Assembly: GCF_017355915.2 (NCBI RefSeq)
Contig: NZ_JAFEUV020000013.1
Coordinates: 1 to 64,000 of the forward strand
Source: Telluribacter roseus
GTDB taxonomy: Bacteria; Bacteroidota; Bacteroidia; Cytophagales; Spirosomataceae
Direction: 5' to 3'
DNA length: 64,000 bases
Numbering within the stretch: the first letter of the stretch is position 1; the number at the start of each line of letters is the position of its first letter. The notes beneath the pieces were generated by a model, which saw nothing but the letters and a program-made list of their open reading frames with translations, was not told the origin of the DNA and searched no databases. The position numbers were made by a program, and so were the translations under genes. This document shows, in pieces, positions 54,207-63,037 of this stretch.

Positions 54207-54302
54207 AGGCTAGCGAGTGTAGTGGGGATGATGTGGCTTTCAAGCCAAGATCTAAAATGTTTCTCACATATAAAATACCCTACTCTATATAAGGAGACGC
54301 TT

Positions 54303-54342
54303 GATTAAAAATAGGCCCAGCGGTAGCGTACCGCTGGGCCTA
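54303..54342 (-). terminator. Terminator after lgt copy 1
   Basis: A perfect 14-bp stem (54312-54325 with 54329-54342), 3-nt loop. Minus-strand tail TTTTTAATC. The core (CCCAGCGGTA...TACCGCTGGG) matches the terminator of lgt copy 2. Confidence 0.9.
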
Positions 54343-54364
54343 CTGTTGAAATGACGAGTAAAGA

Positions 54365-55219
54365 CTACCTGCTGAGGCCGGGCTGGTGAGCCGTGCTTTG
54401 CCGGGCCGCGTTCTGCCTGGACCTCCACAGCAGGTATATACCCAGCAGCACCGCCGGAATGCTCAGGATCTGCCCCATGTTGAGCAGCTGATTGTTTTCA
54501 AAAGCCACCTGATTCTCTTTCAGGAATTCGTATATGAAACGAAGGGTAAAAATCCAGATCATGAAAATACCCGCCATACTGCCCTCAGGCGTACTGGCTT
54601 TGTAACGGTTCCAGTACCATAACAATACAAGGAAAAGCAGCAGACAGGTAATGGATTCGTACAGCTGGGCCGGATGGCGGGGAATCTGCGGGTACTCGGT
54701 ATTTTGCATAAATATAAAGCCCCAGGGCAAGTCGGTAGGGCGGCCTACTATCTCATGGTTCATGAGGTTGCCAAATCGGATAAAAGCGCTCCCCAGCGCC
54801 CCTACGATAGCTATACGATCCGCCACCCACAGGAAGGTCTGGCCGGTGGCGCGGTGCGAGCGGGAGTAAAGCCACAGGCCCGTCAGGATACCGACCAATC
54901 CCCCGTGGCTGGCCAAGCCGGCGTAAGGAGGAAGGATGACCTCCAGCGGGCGGCTAAACAGTACCTCGGGCTCGTAGAACAGGAAGTGCCCCAGCCGCGC
55001 GCCCAGTATGGTAGAAATCACCATGTACAGGGTCAGCGTGTCAATGTCTTTCAGCGGTTTGCCTTCTTCCCTGAAGATATGGATCATGATCTGCTGGCCG
55101 ATCAGAAAGCCCGCCGCGAATAGCAGTCCGTACCAGCGGACAATGAAGGGGCCGAAGCCACCAATTTCGGGAATGGTGAATAGTTCAGGGCTGGCGTTCC
55201 AGATAATGTAGGCGGTCAT
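54365..55219 (-). CDS. lgt: Prolipoprotein diacylglyceryl transferase, copy 1
   Basis: A 284-residue membrane enzyme that adds diacylglycerol to the lipobox Cys of prolipoproteins. Seven helices are expected. Active-site motifs are intact: FIVRWYGLLFAAGFL, SHGGLVG (His of the HGG motif), RFGNLMNHEIVG (Arg, Asn, Glu), and LRFIYEFLKENQ. It is a tandem paralogue of copy 2 with near-identical N-terminal half and more difference in the C-terminal tail. Both copies look functional. Confidence 0.95.
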   Translation of the reverse strand: MTAYIIWNASPELFTIPEIGGFGPFIVRWYGLLFAAGFLIGQQIMIHIFREEGKPLKDIDTLTLYMVISTILGARLGHFLFYEPEVLFSRPLEVILPPYAGLASHGGLVGILTGLWLYSRSHRATGQTFLWVADRIAIVGALGSAFIRFGNLMNHEIVGRPTDLPWGFIFMQNTEYPQIPRHPAQLYESITCLLLFLVLLWYWNRYKASTPEGSMAGIFMIWIFTLRFIYEFLKENQVAFENNQLLNMGQILSIPAVLLGIYLLWRSRQNAARQSTAHQPGLSR

Positions 55220-55416
55220 AATAATTAACTCTGCTGGAAGAGGCGGTTAGATGTGGATAAACAAGTACTTATAGCATCACAAAAGTAACCCTCCCGCCGA
55301 AAGTAAGTACTTCGTAAACAGCAGGATGCGGTAGTAGGGGCGGAGCATGCAGTAGGATAGTTCTTTTGACCAATCTGCCATACCTTTTTTAGAAAACAAA
55401 GAGTACTACTGCTTCC

Positions 55417-55459
55417 TTAAAAGAACCCCCAGCGGTACACCGGGTACCGCTGGGGGGTT
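55417..55459 (-). terminator. Terminator after lgt copy 2
   Basis: A stem of about 15 bp (55424-55438 with 55444-55459, one bulge) around CCCCCAGCGGTAC. Minus-strand tail TTCTTTT. Its core is shared with the lgt copy 1 terminator. Confidence 0.85.
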
Positions 55460-55481
55460 ATCTAATCGTGGTGAAAAAAGG

Positions 55482-56351
55482 CTATCGGCTATACCGGGGC
55501 GCAGGATTGTCACTGGGCTGGGTGAGGTTTTTGCCCTCAGCGTTCTGCTTGGATCGCCACAGGAAGTATATACCTAGTAGTACTGCTGGTATGCTTAGTA
55601 CCTGTCCCATGTTAAGAGCCAGGTTATCTTCAAAGGCCACTTGGTTCTCTTTCAGGAACTCATAGAAGAAGCGAAGTGTAAAGATCCAGATCAGGAAAAT
55701 ACCCAGCATACTTCCTGCGGGTGTCTGACTTTTGTTACGGTTCCAGTACCATAGCAAAACAAAGAAAAGGATCAGTGATGAAATAGACTCATACAACTGA
55801 GCCGGGTGGCGGGGGTGTTGTGAGTACTCCATATTGCGCATGAATATGAATCCCCAGGGTACATCCGTGACTTTACCTACAATCTCGTGGTTCATGAGGT
55901 TACCAAAGCGGATAAAGGCCGCTCCCAGCGCTACCGTGATCACAATACGGTCGGTTACCCATAGGAAGGTCTGGCCGGTGGCGCGGTGTGAGCGTGAGTA
56001 GAACCACAGCCCCGTAAGTATACCAATGGCCGCCCCGTGACTGGCCAGACCCGCATAGGGAGGAAGGATGACTTCCAGCGGGCGGCTGAACAGTACCTCG
56101 GGCTCGTAGAACAGGAAGTGTCCCAGTCGGGCACCCAGTACGGTAGAGATCACCATGTACAGGGTCAGCGTATCGATATCTTCCAACGGCTTACCTTCTT
56201 TCTTGAAGACATGGATCATGATCTGCTGGCCGATCAGAAAGCCCGCCGCGAACAGCAGTCCGTACCAGCGGACAATGAAGGGGCCAAAGCCACCGATTTC
56301 GGGAATGGTGAATAATTCAGGGCTGGCGTTCCAGATAATGTAGGCGATCAT
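55482..56351 (-). CDS. lgt: Prolipoprotein diacylglyceryl transferase, copy 2
   Basis: A 289-residue Lgt. Same layout as copy 1, with SHGAAIG in place of SHGGLVG in the HGG motif; SHGAAIG is common in Bacteroidota Lgt, so this may be the ancestral form. RFGNLMNHEIVG and YEFLKENQ are kept. The stop codon of copy 2 is 262 bp upstream of the copy 1 start. Most genomes have one lgt; a second could be for dosage or a different lipoprotein set. Confidence 0.95.
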   Translation of the reverse strand: MIAYIIWNASPELFTIPEIGGFGPFIVRWYGLLFAAGFLIGQQIMIHVFKKEGKPLEDIDTLTLYMVISTVLGARLGHFLFYEPEVLFSRPLEVILPPYAGLASHGAAIGILTGLWFYSRSHRATGQTFLWVTDRIVITVALGAAFIRFGNLMNHEIVGKVTDVPWGFIFMRNMEYSQHPRHPAQLYESISSLILFFVLLWYWNRNKSQTPAGSMLGIFLIWIFTLRFFYEFLKENQVAFEDNLALNMGQVLSIPAVLLGIYFLWRSKQNAEGKNLTQPSDNPAPRYSR

Positions 56352-56518
56352 AGGTACTTGCTAAGGTGAAGAAGGGTTGCCTTTTTACTAGATTGATGGG
56401 TTTTGTATCTGGCAAAGTTAAAAGGGCGTTTTGAAATAGGGCAAAAAGCCGTCAGTTATTTTATGAAAGGCATAGTACATCTATCAGCTTCTGGAAATAC
56501 GGTTTGGCTGGTACCTTT

Positions 56519-59500
56519 TTATTTTGGCAGCTCCACCTGCGCCCTAGTCCGCATGTAGGCAATCAGCTCCGTAATCTCTTTGTCCGTGAGCGTTTCCAGT
56601 AGTCCGGTAGGCATCATAGAAGCCTGATTCACCTCCCGCGTCTGAATATCTGACTTATTCACCACTACGGCATCCTGTCCCACTAGTCGCAGTGTGAGCT
56701 GGCGCTCCGTTTCCTTCGCCACGTTTCCTACGTAAGTACGTCCGTCGCGGGTCGTGACTACCACCATTTTGTAGTCATCCTGTATTTCGCCGCTGGGGTC
56801 GAGGATGTTGCCGAGCAGGTAGTCGAGGTTAGCGCGGTTGGAACCGGTTAGTTCAGGACCCATGATGCCTCCTTCGCCGTACATTTTATGACAAGGGGCA
56901 CAAGTCCGCTGGAATATAAGCCTACCTTGAGCGGGACTGGCACCCGCTACGGCTTTGTCGGTAAGGAGCTGGCGGTACTTGTTGTAGGCTTTCTCATCAA
57001 GAGCTACGTGGTCAATCGGCCCCCATACCTCCACAAAGCCACTGCCTACCACCCGGCGTAGCTGCCGGGCTACGTAAGTAGGTACCTCTTTTTTGGGTAC
57101 AGTACCTTTGGCAATTGCCTGGGTCAACTGCCACCCAGACTTGGAGCGGGAGGCGAGCGTCTGAATGGCTTCGGTCTTCTCAGTGGGGGTGAAGCCCTTA
57201 TAACGTTCCAGCAGCAGCTTAGCCAGTGGCTCACTGTCGTAGCTGGCGATGGCGCGGATGGCATCCAGACGCAGATCCTTATCATTGAGTAGTGCCGGTA
57301 GCTCCTTCGCTAGCTCCGGCCATTGACGCGAGGCCAGGGACTGCAGAGCCTTCTGCCGCTGCCCGGCGGGAGCTTGTGTCCGTTTGAGCAACGCCATGTT
57401 CTGCTGCGAAGCTTCGGCATCACCGAAGTGCTGGCCCAGTTCCTGCGCCAGCTGGGATGTCTGTGCATCCGACTTCTTCAGCTTAGCAGATACAGCGCTC
57501 CAGTTGGCGGGTGTTTTGATGTCGGTGCGGCCTTCCAGCGCGTCGCGCATACCCAGCAGCAGGTCTCCCTTTACGGCGGGTAGGGTACCGATGGTAGCTA
57601 CCAAAGTTTCAGCTGCGTCGGCATCTACGATACGTCGGGCTATGAATTGTGTTACCAGCGGCAGTTTGCTCTTCTGCGCCATAGCAAGCGCCCGCGCCGG
57701 GTTTTCCTTCACCAGCGGCTCTATCCCAAACCAGATCATCTTGGGCAGGTTGTGGTCGTTGGCGTCTTCGGCGTGGGCCAGTAGTCCTTCGGCAATGGGC
57801 CAGCGGGCAGCGGGTTCCATCCGCTGCAGGGCTGAGGCCAGGTACAGCCGTACTACCGGGGAGGTATCTTCCCGCGCCAGTTGGGCAAAGCGCGCTAGCG
57901 CTGGTGCTGAAGGTTTTTGATCTTCATTCAAAAACTGAATCGCCCAGGCCCGTACATGAGCGTCTTTATCAGCCAGGGCTGCCAGCAGCTGCTTGTCATC
58001 TAGCCCATTAGTGACTTGCAAGGTCCACATAGCGCGCAGGCGCCAGTCGGCATTGGGGCTGCTGCGGTAGAGCTGCGTGAGCTTGTCCTGGGCGGCCCTA
58101 GCCAGGGTACCTTTGGTAGCGCGGTGCTGCAGGATGAGGCGGGCCCGGCGGGCGTGCCACTCGCTGGGGCTCGTCTGCAGGTCGGCTAATTGGGCGTCGG
58201 TTAGTTTGGTTAAATCCCCGTAGCGGTCCTTCCAGTTCTGGGCCTGCGACTGTTTCGGCATGATGCGGAAGATGCGTCCGGTTTCGGAGTTGAGTACATC
58301 GGAACCGCAAATGTCGGCGTCGTGCCAGTCAAGTACGTACAGCCCACCTTCCGGACCGATCTCCATGCTGAAGCCTACCCACTGGGCGTTATTGGCCATC
58401 ATGAAGTCGTCGCTGTGCCTGCCCCGGAAGCCCGAACCTGCGGGCACCAGCTCATCAACCAGGACGCCGTGCTCGTGAATGTTGGCCATGAATATCTTGC
58501 CGCGTTCCGAGGCCGGAAAAGCATCCGACTGGTAGATGCGGGCGCCGCCGTGGGCCGAGCGGTGGCCGTGGTCGGCAATGGTCTTGATATCCTGGTATAC
58601 ATAGGGATTGAAGTGCTGCCCGCCCTGGCGGTGGTAGATACCACCCGGTATGACGTGCCACAGATGCGGAATAACGCAGGCGGTGATGAAGAGCTGCCCC
58701 TTGGCGTCGTGATCGATGCCCCACGGATTGCTGAACCCGTGCGCCACTACCTCAAACTGGTCTTTGGTAGGATGGTACCGCCACACGCCGCCGTTGATAT
58801 CTACGCCCTCACCTTCCAGAATGTCTTCGGGGAAGGGGTCCTTGTGCCGGTACAACTTGCCTTTACCCTTAGGCTTGCCTACTTTGGATGGCGTGGCAAA
58901 GCCTTGGAGGCCATACAACCAGCCGTCGGGGCCCCAGTGCAGGCTGTTGAGCGTTTCGTGGCGGTCGCGGATGCCCCAGCCGGTCAGACGTACCTCTATG
59001 TTATCTACATCGGCCTTATCGTCGTGGTTGCGGTCGGGAACGAACAGCAGGTTGGGCGGAGCGCCCACAAATACGCCGTCAAAACCAACGGCCAGGGCGG
59101 CGGGGAAGGCCAGTCCTTCCATAAATACCTTGCGGCTGTCGGCTACGCCGTCGCCGTTAGTGTCTTCCAGGATCAGTATCCGGCTGTCACCGGCGTTAGA
59201 GAATCCCTTGCCTCTGGACTCGTAATCTTTATTTTCGGCAATCCATAACCTTCCGCGGTCGTCCCAGCAGAAGGCCATGGGCTGGGTCATCATGGGTTCA
59301 GCGGCCCATACATTGACCTGGTACCCGTCCCGGACGGTCATGGCGGCCACGGCCTCCTGCGGCGTCAGGAACTTAGCTTCCCGGCCCTCACGCTGGGCAA
59401 TACCCCATAGGGCGGCGGTGTTATAGGTGCCGGTATTGCCGCTGAACTCCCCGAAGGTTTTGTTCATCTCTACGTCATTCAGCTCCCCCGTGTACACGAC

Positions 59501-60355
59501 CAGCTGGTGCCTGATCGTTTCGGTTTCGCCCCGCTTGATGTGCCAGTCGGCCTGGCGGGCGCGGGCGGGGCCAGCTCCCAGCTGACCGTCTACGCGCCAG
59601 TACTGCGGGTACCCCTTATTTTCGGGGTGGTCCAGGATGGCGATATGCGCCAGGTCATCCCGCCCCGCTACCTGCATTCCTATATCCACCCACATGGCCC
59701 GCTGGCCTTCGGCTTTCTCGTTGCGCTGCCGGGCCGCGTTGATGACCTCGCCTTTGATGCCCTGTTTCCACGGCATCCGTATAAATAATCCGCCGTAGTC
59801 GTACTTGCCGATGGTTACGTCCGTCTGCGCCTCGCCGTTCCATTCCAGGTCCAGCAGGTACTTGCTATCCTTTTGCCGCATGGTCCAGGTCTGGGTTTCG
59901 GTGAGTACCGCCTTACCCGTCGAGTCCAGCAGATCGTACACTGTTTGCCACTTTACCTCCGGCCCGTTGGCCTCAAGTACTTTAGCCGACACCCGCCGCC
60001 AGTAGCCGCCCTCAGGATGGTGGAAGTAGTCGCGACCATTCACCCGCGTGTAGCCCCAGTAGATGCCCGTCTGGTGTTTGTGGTGGCCGGGGCTGTACTC
60101 GGTAAGTACTCCCTTCCCGTCGGGGGCTACCAGGGGATGCAGGTAGGGACGGAACCCTGCCTTGGCATTTTGGGTCAGGATGGGCTCCGTCTCGTTACCG
60201 CGGTAGATGCGGATGGTTTCCTGGGCCTGGTCCTGCACCGCCCGCAATTGTACGGGGTCGGCAGGTACTAGGGTAGTGTGTTCAGAGACAGGATCAAGGT
60301 AAAAAAACAGGTTGAACAGCAATAGGAACAGGAAGAGTGGCAGCGATTTGACCAT
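56519..60355 (-). CDS. DUF6807 / PVC-type heme-binding dehydrogenase / HEAT / cytochrome c fusion
   Basis: A 1278-residue exported protein. A short hydrophobic N terminus (about 5-20) is followed by a DUF6807 (PmoA-like) domain (about 35-320; HPLVAPDGKGVLTEYSPGHHKHQTGIYWG). Next is a sorbosone-dehydrogenase-like beta-propeller (about 345-730; DGYQVNVWAAEPMMTQPMAFCWDDRGRLWIAENKDY, NSLHWGPDGWLYGLQG), then HEAT-like repeats (about 745-1130), and a cytochrome c (RTCAPCHKMYGEGGIMGPELTGSNR, about residue 1150) with a likely axial Met in ASMMPTGL. DUF6807 is usually a separate gene. Inferred role: periplasmic oxidation of sugars or polyols. Confidence 0.9.
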   Translation of the reverse strand: MVKSLPLFLFLLLFNLFFYLDPVSEHTTLVPADPVQLRAVQDQAQETIRIYRGNETEPILTQNAKAGFRPYLHPLVAPDGKGVLTEYSPGHHKHQTGIYWGYTRVNGRDYFHHPEGGYWRRVSAKVLEANGPEVKWQTVYDLLDSTGKAVLTETQTWTMRQKDSKYLLDLEWNGEAQTDVTIGKYDYGGLFIRMPWKQGIKGEVINAARQRNEKAEGQRAMWVDIGMQVAGRDDLAHIAILDHPENKGYPQYWRVDGQLGAGPARARQADWHIKRGETETIRHQLVVYTGELNDVEMNKTFGEFSGNTGTYNTAALWGIAQREGREAKFLTPQEAVAAMTVRDGYQVNVWAAEPMMTQPMAFCWDDRGRLWIAENKDYESRGKGFSNAGDSRILILEDTNGDGVADSRKVFMEGLAFPAALAVGFDGVFVGAPPNLLFVPDRNHDDKADVDNIEVRLTGWGIRDRHETLNSLHWGPDGWLYGLQGFATPSKVGKPKGKGKLYRHKDPFPEDILEGEGVDINGGVWRYHPTKDQFEVVAHGFSNPWGIDHDAKGQLFITACVIPHLWHVIPGGIYHRQGGQHFNPYVYQDIKTIADHGHRSAHGGARIYQSDAFPASERGKIFMANIHEHGVLVDELVPAGSGFRGRHSDDFMMANNAQWVGFSMEIGPEGGLYVLDWHDADICGSDVLNSETGRIFRIMPKQSQAQNWKDRYGDLTKLTDAQLADLQTSPSEWHARRARLILQHRATKGTLARAAQDKLTQLYRSSPNADWRLRAMWTLQVTNGLDDKQLLAALADKDAHVRAWAIQFLNEDQKPSAPALARFAQLAREDTSPVVRLYLASALQRMEPAARWPIAEGLLAHAEDANDHNLPKMIWFGIEPLVKENPARALAMAQKSKLPLVTQFIARRIVDADAAETLVATIGTLPAVKGDLLLGMRDALEGRTDIKTPANWSAVSAKLKKSDAQTSQLAQELGQHFGDAEASQQNMALLKRTQAPAGQRQKALQSLASRQWPELAKELPALLNDKDLRLDAIRAIASYDSEPLAKLLLERYKGFTPTEKTEAIQTLASRSKSGWQLTQAIAKGTVPKKEVPTYVARQLRRVVGSGFVEVWGPIDHVALDEKAYNKYRQLLTDKAVAGASPAQGRLIFQRTCAPCHKMYGEGGIMGPELTGSNRANLDYLLGNILDPSGEIQDDYKMVVVTTRDGRTYVGNVAKETERQLTLRLVGQDAVVVNKSDIQTREVNQASMMPTGLLETLTDKEITELIAYMRTRAQVELPK

Positions 60356-60630
60356 AGCGCTTCAAAGGATTAGCTAAACTATATCTTTGAAAAGGAGCGG
60401 GGTAAAGGCAGCTACTCACCCGAAGTACTTTGAAGCCGGTAGTTGAGATAGTGGGCAGAAGGAAGGTTCAATCAGTACGGTTGTATACAAAGAGTGCCTT
60501 CCTGATCTGGAAAGACTTTTTTGATTAACTGATTACTTTAAACAATGTATCTGTTTGAAGAGAGTACCAGTACGAATGCTTCAAGAACGGATTCATTAGT
60601 AAATTGCGTTACTAACCCAAACGGTTAATA

Positions 60631-60840
60631 ATGAAAACCATCCTCATAGCCCTAGTACGTGTTTACCAGGCGGTACTGTCGCCTTTCCTGCCGAATGCCT
60701 GCAGGTATACCCCTACCTGCTCACAGTACATGATCGAAGCGGTGCAGAAGCATGGGGTATGGAAAGGCGGACGGCTGGGGCTGCGCCGGTTGTCACGCTG
60801 CCACCCCTGGGGCGGCAGCGGCTATGATCCGGTTCCCTAA
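60631..60840 (+). CDS. yidD: Membrane protein insertion efficiency factor YidD
   Basis: A 69-residue protein with family signature: [26 protein letters not shown], then [29 protein letters not shown]. Three conserved Cys. It sits on the inner membrane by an amphipathic helix and helps YidC-mediated insertion. It abuts the convergent MoxR gene without a gap (stop codons at 60838-60840 and 60841-60843). Confidence 0.95.
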   Translation: MKTILIALVRVYQAVLSPFLPNACRYTPTCSQYMIEAVQKHGVWKGGRLGLRRLSRCHPWGGSGYDPVP

Positions 60841-61797
60841 CTAGCCGCCGATGGCAACTTTCCGCAGAATAGAATCAATGATAGTTGACGTACGGACCCC
60901 ATCGGCTTCGGCTTCGTAGTTGAGCAGGATGCGGTGGTTCATGATGTCAGGGGCCAGTTCCTTGATGTCCTCCGGCAGTACATAATCACGTCCTTCCAGG
61001 TACGCCAGGGCCTTAGCGGCCAGGTTGAGGTAGATGGTAGCCCGTGGCGATACTCCAAACTGAATGTAACGGGCCTCATCGCGCAGGTTGTAGTCGAGCG
61101 GGCGACGGGTCGCAAATACCAGCTCAATGATATACCTCTCCAGCGTTTCCGAGATATTTACCTTGTTTACCTCATTCCGGATCGCAAATATCTCTTCCTT
61201 ATTCAGCACCGGCTGTACCTGGTGGTTAAAGTTCAGGTCGGCCATCCGGCGCATGACTTCCAGCTCCTGAGGCTTTTCCAGATAGTCTACATATACCTTC
61301 ATCATGAAGCGGTCGAGCTGGGCCTCGGGTAGGGGGTAGGTACCTTCCTGCTCCACGGGGTTCTGCGTAGCCAGTACCAGAAAGGGACGGTCGAGCAGGT
61401 AGGTGTGGTCGCCGATCGTAACCTGCTTTTCCTGCATGGCTTCCAGCAGCGCCGACTGTACCTTGGCGGGGGAGCGGTTGACCTCATCGGCCAGGATAAT
61501 GTTGGCGAAGATAGGCCCCCGCTTTACTTCGTAGTCACCCAGTTTGGGCTTGTAGATCATCGTCCCGACCAGATCGGCGGGGAGCAGGTCCGGCGTAAAC
61601 TGAATCCGGTGAAATTGTAGCTGAAGTACCTTGGCCATGGTATTGATCGTAAGCGTTTTGGCCAGGCCGGGTACTCCTTCCAACAGCACGTGTCCTCCCG
61701 TAAACAGGCTGATGAGCAGTCGGTTCAGGAGCTTTTCCTGACCTACTACCACCTTGCCCATTTCATCAAGGACTTCCCTTATCTTTGGTAAATACAT
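60841..61797 (-). CDS. MoxR family AAA+ ATPase
   Basis: A 318-residue AAA+ ATPase. Walker A GVPGLAKT, Walker B IILADEVNRSP, sensor region LATQNPVEQEGTYPLPEAQLDRF, and the C-terminal helical lid DYNLRDEARYIQFGVSPRATIYLN, all typical of MoxR. MoxR usually works with a VWA-domain or DUF58 protein encoded downstream; here the downstream strand holds yidD in the opposite direction, so the partner is elsewhere or upstream-unlinked. Likely a chaperone for assembly of complexes. Confidence 0.92.
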   Translation of the reverse strand: MYLPKIREVLDEMGKVVVGQEKLLNRLLISLFTGGHVLLEGVPGLAKTLTINTMAKVLQLQFHRIQFTPDLLPADLVGTMIYKPKLGDYEVKRGPIFANIILADEVNRSPAKVQSALLEAMQEKQVTIGDHTYLLDRPFLVLATQNPVEQEGTYPLPEAQLDRFMMKVYVDYLEKPQELEVMRRMADLNFNHQVQPVLNKEEIFAIRNEVNKVNISETLERYIIELVFATRRPLDYNLRDEARYIQFGVSPRATIYLNLAAKALAYLEGRDYVLPEDIKELAPDIMNHRILLNYEAEADGVRTSTIIDSILRKVAIGG

Positions 61798-61896
61798 GTT
61801 AGCTTTTAGGTATTAGCTGTTAGCTCGTAGCCTTTTTCTTCACGGTGACTTTAAAGGCACTAGTTAGTTATTCAGGGCTGTGTATAAAAAATCTAA

Positions 61897-62757
61897 CTAC
61901 TCCCGGATAGCCCGCACAAAACGGTCTTTGCCGTGAATGTCACGCAGGAGCTCTACACCCGTATACCCTCTTTCTTCAAATACCTGCTTTGTTTCGGCCC
62001 CGAAGTGCTCGTTGATCTCGACGTAGCAGCGTCCCTGTGACTTCAGGTGGTGGCTGCCAAAATCAGCAATGGCCTTGTAGAACAGCAGCGGGTCATTGTC
62101 CTCTACAAACAGGGCCTCGTGCGGCTCAAAACGCAGTACGTTGGGGCGCATCTGGTCTGCTTCGGAATAGGTAACATAGGGTGGATTGCTGACAATACAG
62201 TCAAACTGCTCGGGGGCATCGGGAAGCGGAAAGCTCACATTAAGCATATCCTGCAGGGCAAAGTGTACATCAGCCATGAGCTGACGGGCATTTTCGCGCG
62301 CTACACTGAGGGCCTCCTCGGATACATCCCAGGCGTGTACATTGGCGTGGGGTAAGAAACGCGCCAGCACGATGGCTATACAGCCACTACCGGTACCAAT
62401 GTCCAGGATGGACGGCTTCTCGTCCGGCTCGGCGTAGTCACGCGTGACGAGCTGTACCAGTTCCTCGGTTTCGGGTCGGGGAATCAATACCGACGACGAT
62501 ACCCGGAAGGAGAGGCCGCAGAACTCCGTAGAACCGATGATATGCTGCACGGGTTCGTTCTGATTAAGACGCTCTACGATATTATCCCAATCGGGCTGTA
62601 CCTGCGAATCTGGAATAGGCCTGTCTACCAGAACATCTACATTGCGCAGGCGCAGGTAGTGCTCAAGGAGCATAAAGACGATTGCCTGGGTCTCTTTGGG
62701 CGGATATACAGTAATCCGACTCGTTAATTGTTGATATAGCTGACGCGCCGAAGCCAT
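61897..62757 (-). CDS. prmC: Peptide chain release factor N5-glutamine methyltransferase
   Basis: A 286-residue SAM-dependent methyltransferase. Motifs: LIPRPETEEL (94-98 RPETE), SAM-binding DIGTGSGCIAIVLA (119-), and the catalytic NPPY (191-194) in SNPPYVTYSEAD. It methylates the GGQ glutamine of RF1 and RF2 for efficient termination. Divergent from ribD, with 280 bp between. Confidence 0.96.
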   Translation of the reverse strand: MASARQLYQQLTSRITVYPPKETQAIVFMLLEHYLRLRNVDVLVDRPIPDSQVQPDWDNIVERLNQNEPVQHIIGSTEFCGLSFRVSSSVLIPRPETEELVQLVTRDYAEPDEKPSILDIGTGSGCIAIVLARFLPHANVHAWDVSEEALSVARENARQLMADVHFALQDMLNVSFPLPDAPEQFDCIVSNPPYVTYSEADQMRPNVLRFEPHEALFVEDNDPLLFYKAIADFGSHHLKSQGRCYVEINEHFGAETKQVFEERGYTGVELLRDIHGKDRFVRAIRE

Positions 62758-63037
62758 TCGTAACTCTAGTTTCGTTTCTTAGGCGGGAAAGTTAACAAAT
62801 TTATAAGAACTGCGAATAACAATAGCTGGCTAAAAAGGGAACGGCACCGGGTAGTACAGCTCGGGGAGTCTACCTTTCCATGACTAGTATAGGCCAGGTA
62901 CTGTGGTTGATTATCAGGTGATAAAGCAAGGAGAGAGGCGGAAAAAGACAGTAGAAACGCTATTTGTAAGGCATATTATTTACTTTCATAGCCTAATTCT
63001 GAATAGTAGTAAATAGTAAAATTTGATTGACCGGACG

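Noticed and set aside
58322-59248. 308-codon plus-strand frame antisense to the large fusion gene
   Set aside because: A shadow of the GC-rich minus-strand gene, whose domains are clear; the antisense text has no recognisable motif.
62758-63037. FMN riboswitch upstream of ribD
   Set aside because: I could not find the conserved RFN-element core; the 280 bp are AT-rich with no convincing structure.
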